Source of the DNA: CBDCAS01 sp965214015
GTDB taxonomy: Bacteria > Pseudomonadota > Gammaproteobacteria > Coxiellales > Coxiellaceae
Assembly: GCA_965214015.1 (NCBI GenBank)
Contig: CBDCAS010000022.1
Coordinates: 248,001 to 312,000 of the forward strand
Length of the DNA: 64,000 bases
Reading direction: 5' to 3'
The translations under genes were made by a program, and so were the position numbers. Below the pieces are notes generated by a model. It worked only from the letters and a program-made list of their open reading frames with translations. It ran no database searches and was not told where the DNA came from. The stretch's first letter is position 1. The number at the start of each line of letters is the position of its first letter. Below are positions 54,334 through 63,274 of the stretch, one piece after another.

Positions 54334-55025
54334 ACTCTTAACTCCTGTGATATCTCTGAATTACCATCAGCTTGAACATTGAATCGAATTTCTACCAGGC
54401 AAGCTATAATCTCATCGTTTTTATGTAGTAGCTTCATTTTAAATGCGCTTAAATCAGGATTTAGTGGCTTTAGATACTGATGATCTGCATCTATTAACAT
54501 TTGTCTTAAAACATATGCCTTAGTTTCATGAAGTTTCACGAGTATGCAGTTTCTATCTGTTGGTTTTATGAATGGATCAAATATTATAATGGAATTTCTT
54601 TGAATAAATGGTTCCATGGAAGTGTCCGGCATAATTGTGGCAAACCCCATTTTGCTGATGGAGCCTACAAAAGGTATTTCACTATAGTTTTCTTTTTCGT
54701 TGAAATTATCTAAATCATTCCAAGGTGTTAGAGGGATGCTAGTAACGTGATTTTTTTTAAAATTATTTGAATTTTTTTCTAAATCACTTGTTTTTTTATC
54801 GGATAAGAAAGGTTTTTCTCCCAATAATTGTGATACTTCGATTGAAAAATAATCGGCAATTGGTTTAAGCGAGCTTTCATAGGGACGAGTTGATTTTCCA
54901 GTAACTAACCTATGTATCGTTGGTGGAGGTAAATTTACTGCTCTTGCAAGATCAACTGGTTTTATATCACGCTCAAATAAAAGCTTCTTCAGAATAAAGG
55001 CTAATTTTGGATATTTTCTTGCCAT
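54330..55025 (-). CDS. XRE regulator with S24 (LexA/CI-like) domain
   Basis: 231 residues. An N-terminal helix-turn-helix (about 8-65; LARAVNLPPPTIHRLVTGKS) and a Ser/Asn/Lys-rich linker lead to a C-terminal LexA-fold domain. That domain has MPDTSMEPFIQRNSIIIFDP (Ser near 140) and VKLHETKAYVLRQM with the partner Lys, so the self-cleavage pair is plausible. It heads the minus-strand run that leads to the condensation protein and the synthetase, and probably regulates the cluster in a DNA-damage or stress-linked manner. An 18-base palindrome 170 bases upstream may be its operator. Confidence 0.82.
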   Translation of the reverse strand: MARKYPKLAFILKKLLFERDIKPVDLARAVNLPPPTIHRLVTGKSTRPYESSLKPIADYFSIEVSQLLGEKPFLSDKKTSDLEKNSNNFKKNHVTSIPLTPWNDLDNFNEKENYSEIPFVGSISKMGFATIMPDTSMEPFIQRNSIIIFDPFIKPTDRNCILVKLHETKAYVLRQMLIDADHQYLKPLNPDLSAFKMKLLHKNDEIIACLVEIRFNVQADGNSEISQELRV

Positions 55026-55197
55026 CTTATTATCAAGGCTTTTTCTGTAAAAATTTTTATAAATAAGAGAAATTATATTACAAAAATTAAAAAAAATCTA
55101 TAAAAATAGTAAATATTGAATGATATAAAGTGTATATCTAAACAATTATTATAATAAAAATTAAATTAAATCAATAAATTAGATGAAAAATAAGAAA

Positions 55198-55215
55198 TGT
55201 GTAAATTATTACACA
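55198..55215. promoter_or_regulatory. Perfect palindrome between divergent promoters
   Basis: TGTGTAA-ATTA-TTACACA, 7-base arms. It is between the S24/XRE regulator (minus) and the plus-strand promoter at 55222-55250, seven bases before the -35. This is a good position for a repressor or activator of both units. Confidence 0.5.
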
Positions 55216-55221
55216 ATATGA

Positions 55222-55250
55222 TTGACGAAATTTCTTAAAAGTTGTAATAT
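55222..55250 (+). promoter_or_regulatory. Sigma-70-type promoter for the signalling gene block
   Basis: TTGACG (55222-55227), a 17-base spacer and TAATAT (55245-55250). Transcription would start near 55257 and give a leader of about 170 bases containing a GAAGCAC/GTGCTTC hairpin (55354-55368). Confidence 0.6.
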
Positions 55251-55430
55251 TTTTACATGTTGTAGTTTAATCAAGCAAAGTTTGCTCAATCGATGGAATT
55301 CTGCTTGAGGCATCTTCTTAGCTGAGAATCCTATCAAATGGCTCTCTGCTTGAGAAGCACTGTGCTTCTATCCTTTTCGCATGGGTTAAATTTTAAAGTT
55401 CACCCTTAGATCAAAGGAAGGCTATTTTTT

Positions 55431-55834
55431 ATGAGCAAATTGAATGGTTTGAGTGAGGAAAAGAGGAAAACATTAATGAAACAGCAAGAGAAAGAAGTTA
55501 TCAGCCTGATGGCCAAAGGATTTTTAGAAAATCGATTGCATTGCAGCAAGGGGATACGAGCATGTGGATCCTAAACAAGCAAAATAGTGATTATTGCCCT
55601 GAGGGTTATCAGCACTCTATTAAATCGATTGCCTGGTTTGCTCAGATAGCACGTAAAAAATATCTTACTGCAAATAAGATAAATATTATGCTGGGTGAAT
55701 TAGTCAATTTTATCAATCAAAAAGAAAATGAAAAAGAAGAAGCTATCGCAGAATTACAGCTTGCGAGAGCGTATAAAGAGCTATTTTTAGATCGATTAGT
55801 TAAAGTGCAATCAATCAAGCATGGACAAAAATAA
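55431..55834 (+). pseudogene. Hypothetical gene, probably split by a frameshift
   Basis: ATG 55431, after AAGGAAGG, opens a 47-codon frame (MSKLNGLSEEKRKTLMKQQE... ending at TAA 55572-55574). A second frame, open from about 55457 and running to 55834, carries a more protein-like sequence (LQQGDTSMWILNKQN, CPEGYQHSIKSIAWFAQIARKKY, and a charged helical tail). Changing frame near 55535-55545 joins them into about 133 residues. No family is recognised. The tail is a likely coiled coil. It precedes a LuxR-type gene and may belong to the same signalling block. Both halves could also be independent. Confidence 0.45.
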
Positions 55835-55894
55835 GAGCATGTCGGTTCGTATAGTTTTGTTTATTGAAAGAGTTTATCAATTAGGAAATTAGTA

Positions 55895-56281
55895 ATGAAG
55901 CTCACACACGATATAAAAAATCATTCCGATTTTATACACCAAAAAGCCACCGAATTATTACATTTTTTAGACAATACATCACCTAATAGAGTCCAATTGC
56001 AGGTTGTAAAACAATTGATTCGCTGTTGGGTCATTCCAATTCATATGGGTTTTAAAGATTGTTTAACTGCACGTGAACAAAGCTGTCTTTGGTATGCTGC
56101 TAAAGGGTTGTCAGTGGATGAAACAGCTCATGTTATGAAAATACGTCCTACTACAGTAAAAAAACATCGCTCTAATATTTTGAATAAACTGCACGTTCGT
56201 TCGCTTCTAGAGGCAATTATCAAATCAGGCTTAATTATGACTACAGAATACACAATAGATGTTACGATGCCCTCTATTTGA
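55895..56281 (+). CDS. LuxR-type helix-turn-helix regulator
   Basis: 128 residues. Residues 60-120 are a LuxR/FixJ C-terminal helix-turn-helix: LTAREQSCLWYAAKGLSVDE, then TAHVMKIRPTTVKKHRSNIL and NKLHVRS. The N-terminal 55 residues are short and helical and not a receiver or autoinducer domain. It could be controlled by the separate receiver protein encoded 75 bases downstream and the hybrid kinase beyond. Confidence 0.82.
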   Translation: MKLTHDIKNHSDFIHQKATELLHFLDNTSPNRVQLQVVKQLIRCWVIPIHMGFKDCLTAREQSCLWYAAKGLSVDETAHVMKIRPTTVKKHRSNILNKLHVRSLLEAIIKSGLIMTTEYTIDVTMPSI

Positions 56282-56356
56282 TACCACTTTAGGCCCATAG
56301 TATAAGAATAGAAGTTGATTACACTGCTTTTTCATGATCAAAAAGGGAGTGTATAG

Positions 56357-56752
56357 ATGAAAAAGGGAGTGATTCAAAAACCGATTAAGGATATTTTAGT
56401 CGTTGAAGATCGTGAGGAGCTAAAAAAGCTCTATCAAGTAAGACTCAAAGAGATGAACTTTGAGTTTGATTGTGTTCCCGATGGTGCCCAGGCACTGGAA
56501 TATCTCGCTCAAACGCAGTATCGTTTGATTTTATTAGATTATGGCTTACCTGGTGATCTTGGTACTACTGTGTGTTGCAGAATCCGAGAAAATTCCACAT
56601 TAGGTCATTGTGCTACGCCCATTGTGATGATTTCGGCAATTAAAGATTTAGTTGCTCAAAAATGTCGGGATTCGGGTGCGAATGCAGTCTATTTTAAAAC
56701 CGTGTTGGCCACTCCAGAGTTTGAAATCATCGTTAAAAAATATCTGAGATGA
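56357..56752 (+). CDS. Single-domain response regulator (CheY-like)
   Basis: 131 residues forming one receiver domain: acidic pair in VVEDREE (about 15), phosphoacceptor Asp in LILLDYGLPG (about 60), Ser in MISAI (about 94) and Lys in VYFKTV (about 114). No output domain. It probably relays phosphate from the hybrid kinase encoded convergently at 57-59 kb. Confidence 0.85.
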   Translation: MKKGVIQKPIKDILVVEDREELKKLYQVRLKEMNFEFDCVPDGAQALEYLAQTQYRLILLDYGLPGDLGTTVCCRIRENSTLGHCATPIVMISAIKDLVAQKCRDSGANAVYFKTVLATPEFEIIVKKYLR

Positions 56753-56799
56753 TTTCCATTTTCATAAAACTCTTTTTTAAGTACATTGATTTTAAAAAA

Positions 56800-56867
56800 C
56801 TCCTAGATTCGATGCTTTTTAAATACCTAAGCTGGAATGAAGGAATCAACGACATCGAATCCAGGAG
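56800..56867. repeat. Inverted repeat, 15-base arms with one mismatch
   Basis: CTCCTAGATTCGATG (56800-56814) and CATCGAATCCAGGAG (56853-56867) are inverted with one mismatch, 38 bases apart, between convergent response-regulator and kinase genes. It could serve as a two-way terminator, or be the fused ends of a lost insertion element. Confidence 0.5.
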
Positions 56868-56950
56868 GGTTATACGAACCAGAAACTACTCGTCCTTAAG
56901 AATCCTGTCAATCTATTTTGAGTGAATATAGCGATTTGATGACAGAGCGA

Positions 56951-59161
56951 TTAGTCTGTAGAGGATTTGAGTGTCTTTAAAGTGGCGTCAAAAGCGTTTT
57001 GTACTCGTTGATACAAGAGTTCTAAGACGACTTTGTTGTCAGGGACTTGCTTGACGGCCTTATGAAAGAGAATCAGCGACTGCTCTAAGCGTGGAAGTGC
57101 TACATGGCAAAGTGCACCTTCTTGATGATGGAGTTCCTCACGGAGTGCTTTGAACTTTTGTTCTTTATAGGCAGTGGCAATGAGTTGTTGAGAGTGTTTA
57201 AGATCTTGGATGTAATTGCTTAATAAATTGCGCACAAAGGGTTCGTCTTTATGATATCTTTCTAGACAGGCTTGCCAATCGATCAGAGGTAACGACTCAT
57301 TGTCGTCTTTGAGGTCGATTTCTTTTTCTTGCTCTTTCTCGTGTTCTTGTTGTTCTTGATCCCAAACCCAGTGTTGTAATAATGGGGTTAATATTTCCTC
57401 ATCGACTGGTTTGCCAATCACCTCATTCATACCGGCCTTAAAACAGGCTTTGCGATATTCAGGATTTTTAGCATGACCGGTTAAACCAATAATAGGTCCC
57501 TTCCATCCGCTCTCGCGCAGCTCTTGAGTGACTTCTATACCTGACTTATCAGGTAAGCCAACATCCATAAAAATAAGATCATAGTGTTTTTGGGCGGCCT
57601 GATCTAAAGCGGATTGGCCGGTAGCGGCAATATCTGTAGTACAGCCAGTTTGTCGTAAATAATATTGATGAGTATGTGCAATCAATGGATGATCTTCCAC
57701 CAGAAGTACGGTGGCTTTCTTCTTTGGAGAATCGGGATGCGCTTGATGAGATTCTATAGTTGCTTGATGAGAGGAGGGGGCTGGAGCTTGTTCTTGTGCT
57801 TCTTTTGCAGGAGAATCAGAAGAGGCACTTGGCTCTGGTTCTTCTGGATTCTGTGTCAGGTCTGAAGCGTCTGCGACTTTTAAGGGCAGGTTGACTGTAA
57901 AACAACTGCCCTTACCCAGTTCACTCTCAACATCAATGGTGCCTTGCATTTGCTCTACGTAGCACTTCACTGCATATAAACCTAAACCAGACCCTTGATA
58001 GAGCCCTCTATAGGAAGGAGTCAAAAGCGTAAAAGGTTCAAAGATGGTTTCAAACTTGTCTTTGGGGATTCCTATACCAGTGTCAGTGACTCGAATTTGT
58101 AAAGTGATAAAATCACCAGGTACAGGAGGGGCAGAGGGTTTCTTATCTTCTACTACATTAATGTGCACAGTAACGGAACCTTGCTTTGTAAACTTCAGAG
58201 CATTATTAACGAGGTTTAATAGAGTACGACTGAGTGGATGAGGTAAACCAGTGAGATAATGAGGCACAGATTCTTCCAGCTCCAGAGAGCAATGAATCTT
58301 TTTTTTAAGTGCCATTGATTTGACCAATTGCATGACGCTTTGTATCAATGCCTTGAGATCAAAAGCCTCTGGACTCTCTTGTAACTTTCTACCCGATTCT
58401 AATTGGAGCGTTTCCAAAATATTATTGAACAAATCCATTAAGGCACGACTGGATTCATAACCTCCTCCTGAAAAGGTTGAAACGATCTTTAATTGTTCAA
58501 TCAACTCATTGCGAAAAGAAGGTGTATTTGTTATTTCTGAGTGGTCTATGAGCTGAGGGAGTAGTGTTTTGAGGATGTTATGGCTATTTTCCAAAGCCCC
58601 TAAAATACCTGACATGGGGGTTCTGAGATCATGACTCATGTTGGCAATAAATTCGGATTTAGCTTGGTTCGCTGCTTCGGCTTTTTGTTTAGAATGTTTG
58701 AGTTCTTTTTCTAGTTTTTTATGTTCTGTGATATTTATAGATATACCAACGACACCGATGACTACATTGTTGTTATCGAATAAAGGGACACGGCTCGATA
58801 AATAATATACAGGATTTCCTTCTTTATCATATAAAGGAGGTTCTTCAATATTAATTTTAGGTGATCCAGACTCCATGACTTCCATATCATCTCTTTTAAA
58901 GGATTGTGCTTGACCCTCATCCCAATTGGCTAGCTTCCCCATTTGTTCGTATGTAATTCCCACAAATTCACTTAAATGATTAAGCCCAAGTAGTTTAAGT
59001 GTATTTCTGTTACAACCCATAGTAATGCAATCACGATTTAACCAGTACACATTATTTGGCATATTTTCAATAATTCTTTGAAAATAGTGTCTAATGCCTT
59101 CTGGGTCATTGGGATTTTCTTGGTTTGTTGTATAAAGTTGAAATATATCTCGGTTTTTCAT
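56951..59161 (-). CDS. Hybrid sensor histidine kinase (PAS-HisKA-HATPase-REC-HPt)
   Basis: 736 residues. A PAS domain with PAC end (about 20-148), a short coiled coil and HisKA with the phosphoacceptor in NMSHDLRTPMSG (about 175) are followed by the ATPase (NNALKFTKQG, DTGIGIPKDKFETIFEPF, GSGLGLYAVK; about 290-410). After a Pro/Ser/Glu-rich linker come the receiver (VLLVEDHPLI, FMDVGLPDKSG about 530, GKPVD) and an HPt domain (ELHHQEGALCHVALPRLE, about 680). There is no membrane segment, so sensing is cytoplasmic. A decayed paralogue lies at 13978-14461. It probably feeds the CheY-like and LuxR proteins next door. Confidence 0.9.
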   Translation of the reverse strand: MKNRDIFQLYTTNQENPNDPEGIRHYFQRIIENMPNNVYWLNRDCITMGCNRNTLKLLGLNHLSEFVGITYEQMGKLANWDEGQAQSFKRDDMEVMESGSPKINIEEPPLYDKEGNPVYYLSSRVPLFDNNNVVIGVVGISINITEHKKLEKELKHSKQKAEAANQAKSEFIANMSHDLRTPMSGILGALENSHNILKTLLPQLIDHSEITNTPSFRNELIEQLKIVSTFSGGGYESSRALMDLFNNILETLQLESGRKLQESPEAFDLKALIQSVMQLVKSMALKKKIHCSLELEESVPHYLTGLPHPLSRTLLNLVNNALKFTKQGSVTVHINVVEDKKPSAPPVPGDFITLQIRVTDTGIGIPKDKFETIFEPFTLLTPSYRGLYQGSGLGLYAVKCYVEQMQGTIDVESELGKGSCFTVNLPLKVADASDLTQNPEEPEPSASSDSPAKEAQEQAPAPSSHQATIESHQAHPDSPKKKATVLLVEDHPLIAHTHQYYLRQTGCTTDIAATGQSALDQAAQKHYDLIFMDVGLPDKSGIEVTQELRESGWKGPIIGLTGHAKNPEYRKACFKAGMNEVIGKPVDEEILTPLLQHWVWDQEQQEHEKEQEKEIDLKDDNESLPLIDWQACLERYHKDEPFVRNLLSNYIQDLKHSQQLIATAYKEQKFKALREELHHQEGALCHVALPRLEQSLILFHKAVKQVPDNKVVLELLYQRVQNAFDATLKTLKSSTD

Positions 59162-59439
59162 TAAAAATTTTTTCTTTTTAACTAGTTCTATTGGAAGCTT
59201 TTCATTGTACCATAGTATTAATTTTAATCTAGTTAATGATAATCGTCATTACATCTGTTTAAATTAGTAGGCAGTATCTGTATAGATCATGTATATTATA
59301 CATATTTACCAAATTGGTGCACCGAAGTTTGTTCACAAATTAGGGGGATATTAGCTTGCAGAAGGAAGTACCTTAACTAGATAACTTCATAGCGAATTTC
59401 TAACGTAGTTAAATGAACTATAACCTTGGGAGACCTATC

Positions 59440-59635
59440 TTATATAGTCTTAAAATAAGAAAAAATAATACCTGACATTGCTCGAATATTTTTTTCAAAA
59501 AACATAGTCTCATGGTTTCCTAAAACTGTGTGTATGCATATATTTCGGTTGTATTTTGACCAATAGTTACTTGGGTGGTTAATTTCCTTGAAAATTGGCA
59601 TAAGTTCAGCTGCTTTAAATAGATAAGTTTGGAAA
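59440..59635 (-). pseudogene. Frameshifted C-terminal part of the NRPS thioesterase
   Basis: Directly after the stop of the A-T-TE gene, another frame continues the thioesterase: FNFQTYLFKAAELMPIF, then NYWSKYNR and VLGNHETMFFEKN, ending with TAA at 59440-59442. VLGNHETM holds the His expected for the TE triad. The in-frame stop arises in a TTTTT run; removing one T gives ...ISSFNFQTYLFKAAEL without a break. Confidence 0.75.
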
Positions 59636-61963
59636 TTAAAAAGAAGATATTTTGTACTTAAATAGCATTTTTAATCGTTTATTTTGAACTTTAAATAGAT
59701 TACTATATTTTTCTTTTGAAAATCCTAATTGATTAAATTCTGTAATCCAATTTTTTTGTTGCCTTAACATTGAAGTTGAAAAATAATGTTCATCTTTAAG
59801 ATCATTTGGATAAACTGCCCACCCATCAAAAATAAAAATTGATGTAACCTTATGTCCTTTTTTAACAAGTAGTCGCGCAACTTCTATGGATACTGTTGCA
59901 CCAAAAGAAGCACCACCCAAACAATATGGGCCATGATTTTGTACTGATAATATTAATTCACAATAATATTGTGCCATTTCAATAATATTATTAAGAGGTT
60001 TTCCATTTTCACAAAGTTCAGGATCAGAGATACCATAAATTTGAATATTTCCTGATAGTATTTTAGCTAATGGAATATACCAAAATACAGTGCCACCAAT
60101 AGGGTGGATTAAAAATAATTTTTTTGATGAAAAGTCATTCAATCTTACAATACATTTATTACGTGGTTGCATTATTATTCCATCAATATATTGTGCTTGT
60201 TCTTTTATAGAACGATATGATATAAGGTGGCCCATCTCAAAATTGATGTGAAATTCATCAGAAATAATATATGCTAATGTGCAAGCTAGTATAGAAGTAC
60301 CACCAAAATGAAAAAAATCATCTAAAATATTATTAATTTTATTTGGTAATACAGAGTTCCAGCACTCTATTAGTTTTTTTTCTGTATTAGAAAGAGCTAT
60401 TTTATCAATATAGCCGATATTTGATGTATTATTAACTTTTATTAAATTAACCTTGCCATTATTAGTAATATCTGTTTTATTAACATAATAAAATTTTGCT
60501 GGTATCATATATGAAGGAAATGTGCTTTTTAATTTAGTCATCAAGTTATTCATATCAATTTCATAGTTTTTATCTTTTATAAAATAACATATTAAATTTT
60601 TAAATTGATTAATTTTGTCATGATAGATATCAAAATAGCAATCATATATTGAAGTATTTTTTTGGAAAAAAATTTTTAATTCATCTGTTTCAATACGAAC
60701 ACCATTAATTTTTATTTGGTTATCTTTTCTTCCAATATATTCAAGCTCATGAAATTCATTCCACTTTACAAGATCTCCTGTTTTATATACTCTTTGACCA
60801 CTAAATAGTTTATAATAAATAAATGATTTTTTAGTTTGGTTATTATTAACATAACCTATAGCTAAATTTTCACCTGATATAAATAATTCACCAGTTTCGT
60901 TAATTTTACATAAATTTCCTTGCTTATTTTTAACATATAATTGAGTATTTTTTATTGGTTTTCCAATAATATCACTGTATAAATGTCTATTATTGTTTTT
61001 TACTTCATGAAATGTTGTATCAATAGTAGCTTCTGCAGGTCCATAGAGATTAATTAGCTTACAATTAGAATAATTTTTAAAAAATAATTTTTTAGTTTGA
61101 GCTGATAGACTTTCCCCTCCAGAAAATATATAACGTAAAGATTTGTTTTTTAATCGATCCTCAAATTTTAAAAAATTATTTAAAATAGCAGGTGTCAATT
61201 GTAATACAGTTACCTTATATTTATTGATATTATCAGATAGTTTTTTAGTATCAGCATGATATAATGAATCATGAACGATAAGATTTGCCCCAATATAAAA
61301 AGGAAGTAGTGTTTCCCAAACTGATGGATCAAATGCTATTGGGGTTCTTAATAAGAAGACATCAGATGATGAAAGAAGAAATTGTTCTGCCATCCAAAGC
61401 ATATGATTATTGATAGATTTATGTGAAATTTCTATTCCTTTTGGCCTCCCTGTACTTCCAGATGTATATATAATATAGGCGGGATCATTTCCATTTATTT
61501 TGTTTAAATAGGATAAATTAATATAGTCAAAATCAATATCAAATGATATTTTATCTAAGTCAATAAATCCAATATTTGTTAGATGAGTATTGTTTTTATC
61601 TGATATTAAAAATTTAGGATATGATTCACTTAATATTGTATTGATCCGTTCAATAGGATAACTTTTATCGATTGGGATATAGCAATATCCAGATAATAAA
61701 CAAGCAATAATTAATATCACCATTTTATGAGATATTTCTATATTAATAGCAATTCGATCTCCTTTCATAAGGCCGTATTTTTTTAATTGTGAAGCAACAT
61801 TGTAGCTAATACTGATTAGCTCTTTATAAGTATAAGAATACTGTCTATATGAAAGTGCTTTATTTTTTAAATATATTTGTGAAGATAGTTTTATATAATC
61901 AAAAACACATAATTCACTATTATAATAAAAATTTTTATTTTTATATTGTGATGATGATTCCAT
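59636..61963 (-). CDS. NRPS module A-T-TE, thioesterase truncated by frameshift
   Basis: 775 residues to the premature stop. Adenylation domain with YIIYTSGSTGRPKGIE (about 162), LYGPAEATID (about 305), YKTGDL (about 405), GRKDNQIKINGVRIE and NNGKVN (A10); carrier FFHFGGTSI (about 562); thioesterase LIHPIGG and GGASFGATV (about 700). By hand the specificity code is DPWQFGLIDK, close to published glutamine codes. The A-T-TE layout without condensation recalls single-module synthetases. The lost 64-residue TE tail continues in another frame (59440-59635). The frame is clean elsewhere, so the break is recent or a sequencing error. Confidence 0.85.
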   Translation of the reverse strand: MESSSQYKNKNFYYNSELCVFDYIKLSSQIYLKNKALSYRQYSYTYKELISISYNVASQLKKYGLMKGDRIAINIEISHKMVILIIACLLSGYCYIPIDKSYPIERINTILSESYPKFLISDKNNTHLTNIGFIDLDKISFDIDFDYINLSYLNKINGNDPAYIIYTSGSTGRPKGIEISHKSINNHMLWMAEQFLLSSSDVFLLRTPIAFDPSVWETLLPFYIGANLIVHDSLYHADTKKLSDNINKYKVTVLQLTPAILNNFLKFEDRLKNKSLRYIFSGGESLSAQTKKLFFKNYSNCKLINLYGPAEATIDTTFHEVKNNNRHLYSDIIGKPIKNTQLYVKNKQGNLCKINETGELFISGENLAIGYVNNNQTKKSFIYYKLFSGQRVYKTGDLVKWNEFHELEYIGRKDNQIKINGVRIETDELKIFFQKNTSIYDCYFDIYHDKINQFKNLICYFIKDKNYEIDMNNLMTKLKSTFPSYMIPAKFYYVNKTDITNNGKVNLIKVNNTSNIGYIDKIALSNTEKKLIECWNSVLPNKINNILDDFFHFGGTSILACTLAYIISDEFHINFEMGHLISYRSIKEQAQYIDGIIMQPRNKCIVRLNDFSSKKLFLIHPIGGTVFWYIPLAKILSGNIQIYGISDPELCENGKPLNNIIEMAQYYCELILSVQNHGPYCLGGASFGATVSIEVARLLVKKGHKVTSIFIFDGWAVYPNDLKDEHYFSTSMLRQQKNWITEFNQLGFSKEKYSNLFKVQNKRLKMLFKYKISSF

Positions 61964-61984
61964 ATAAGATACCTTTAAATATTA

Positions 61985-62872
61985 TTAACCAATTTCTAGA
62001 GAAGCAAGACCATAGCAATATTCATCACCCTTTTTATAGCTTTCTCCTTTAGTCATTAACATCGTATCTGCTTCTGAATAATGATCTAATTTAAAATAAT
62101 CTGCGAAAATTATTGATAATTTATTTTCATTTGGTATATCAAAAATGACCTGTGATTCTTTAGGAATTTTAGATAAAAGGAATTTAGTTAAACTTTTTGC
62201 ACTTTCAATAGAGTTAGCATATAAAGGACCTATTCTATATCCCTCTATACAAGGTCTAATTAAACCATAACCATTAACTTTTTTATTTTCATCAAAAGAT
62301 ATAAAAGCAAATGTTTCTGGTTTTTTTAGTGCACAATTAAAAAAATCATTTCTTGATGATTTCCATAGATTTTGATCATATTCGATCATTTTATTATAGT
62401 AAAAATTATCGATTTCTTTAATTTCATCTGATCTTGAAATATCAAATTCTACAGATTTATTCATTTGAAAACGTGAGTTTTTTACATTATCAAAAAAATT
62501 ATTTTTTTGATATCTACTTATTTGTTGTGGTACAGAATATAAGGAAATAGAGCTTGTATTTTCTATATTTTTTATGGAATAATCCCACAATTTTTTACCA
62601 TAACCTTGACCCCTATATTCTTTTTTCACAATAAATAATCCAATAAAAGCAAAAGATTTTTTATATTGGATAATTGAGATAGATCCAATCATTTCGCCAT
62701 TAATATGCAATCCTAAAAAATTTTCTTTTCCCATAGCATAATATGAGTGATAATCGAACTTTCCTGGATTCCATTTTTCTTCTTTTGCCCATGTTAATGC
62801 TGTTTCTAAGTCAGTCAAGCTCATTTCCTTAATAGTAATATTTTCACTATGAATAGTATCAGAAATTTTCAT
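61985..62872 (-). CDS. Tandem GNAT acetyltransferase
   Basis: 295 residues. The first half is a GNAT domain with the acetyl-CoA loop EYRGQGYGKKLWD (about 84-96). The second half (about 140-290) is a second GNAT-like fold of the Acetyltransf_18 type, with NGYGLIRPCIEGYRIGPLYA near 205. YitH/HolE-like proteins share this layout. It ends 21 bases before the NRPS gene on the same strand, so it may N-acetylate the product or a precursor, or confer self-resistance. Confidence 0.78.
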   Translation of the reverse strand: MKISDTIHSENITIKEMSLTDLETALTWAKEEKWNPGKFDYHSYYAMGKENFLGLHINGEMIGSISIIQYKKSFAFIGLFIVKKEYRGQGYGKKLWDYSIKNIENTSSISLYSVPQQISRYQKNNFFDNVKNSRFQMNKSVEFDISRSDEIKEIDNFYYNKMIEYDQNLWKSSRNDFFNCALKKPETFAFISFDENKKVNGYGLIRPCIEGYRIGPLYANSIESAKSLTKFLLSKIPKESQVIFDIPNENKLSIIFADYFKLDHYSEADTMLMTKGESYKKGDEYCYGLASLEIG

Positions 62873-63274
62873 AAATTTTATACCTCAATATCTAAAATTT
62901 TGTAAAAAATCTCAAATAGAATTTTTATTGATCTGGATAATAAATAATTTATAGTTTGCTCTTTAATAGAACTGGATTATCTGACTTATTTATAAATTTG
63001 TCTATACTGCTACAAATTTAGCTATATGACTTTTGTGACCTAGCTATGATTGTAAGATTTGAACTAAAATACAAAAGGCATTGCAACGGATTTTAAATCA
63101 ACTGCTAGAGATAAAAAGCAAACTTTTTCCTTGAAGGTATAGAATCTGTAGATTGCCATAACTCTGTTGTTAATATTGATTTATTTAAGTAAAATCACCA
63201 CCGCCTGCCTTAAAGGAGAAGTATCGGTCCACAGTTCTATGGGCCGGTACTTCTTGAGCAGATATCTCAGTGAG
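62873..63274. other. Intergenic region upstream of the GNAT gene
   Basis: About 400 bases, AT-rich in the left part. No gene seen. The right end holds the hairpin at 63217-63254. It should contain the promoter of the GNAT-NRPS unit; no clear -10/-35 pair was picked. Confidence 0.4.
63217..63254. terminator. 14-bp hairpin after the H1-like gene
   Basis: AGAAGTATCGGTCC (63217-63230) and GGGCCGGTACTTCT (63241-63254) pair over 14 positions, two of them G-U when read on the plus strand. It lies 20 bases past the stop of the minus-strand H1-like gene. No long T run follows. Confidence 0.55.

Larger units (their letters stand above)
55026..55430. other. Regulatory intergenic region
   Basis: About 400 very AT-rich bases between divergent genes. 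It holds the palindrome at 55198-55215, the promoter at 55222-55250 and a leader hairpin at 55354-55368. No gene is seen. Confidence 0.5.
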
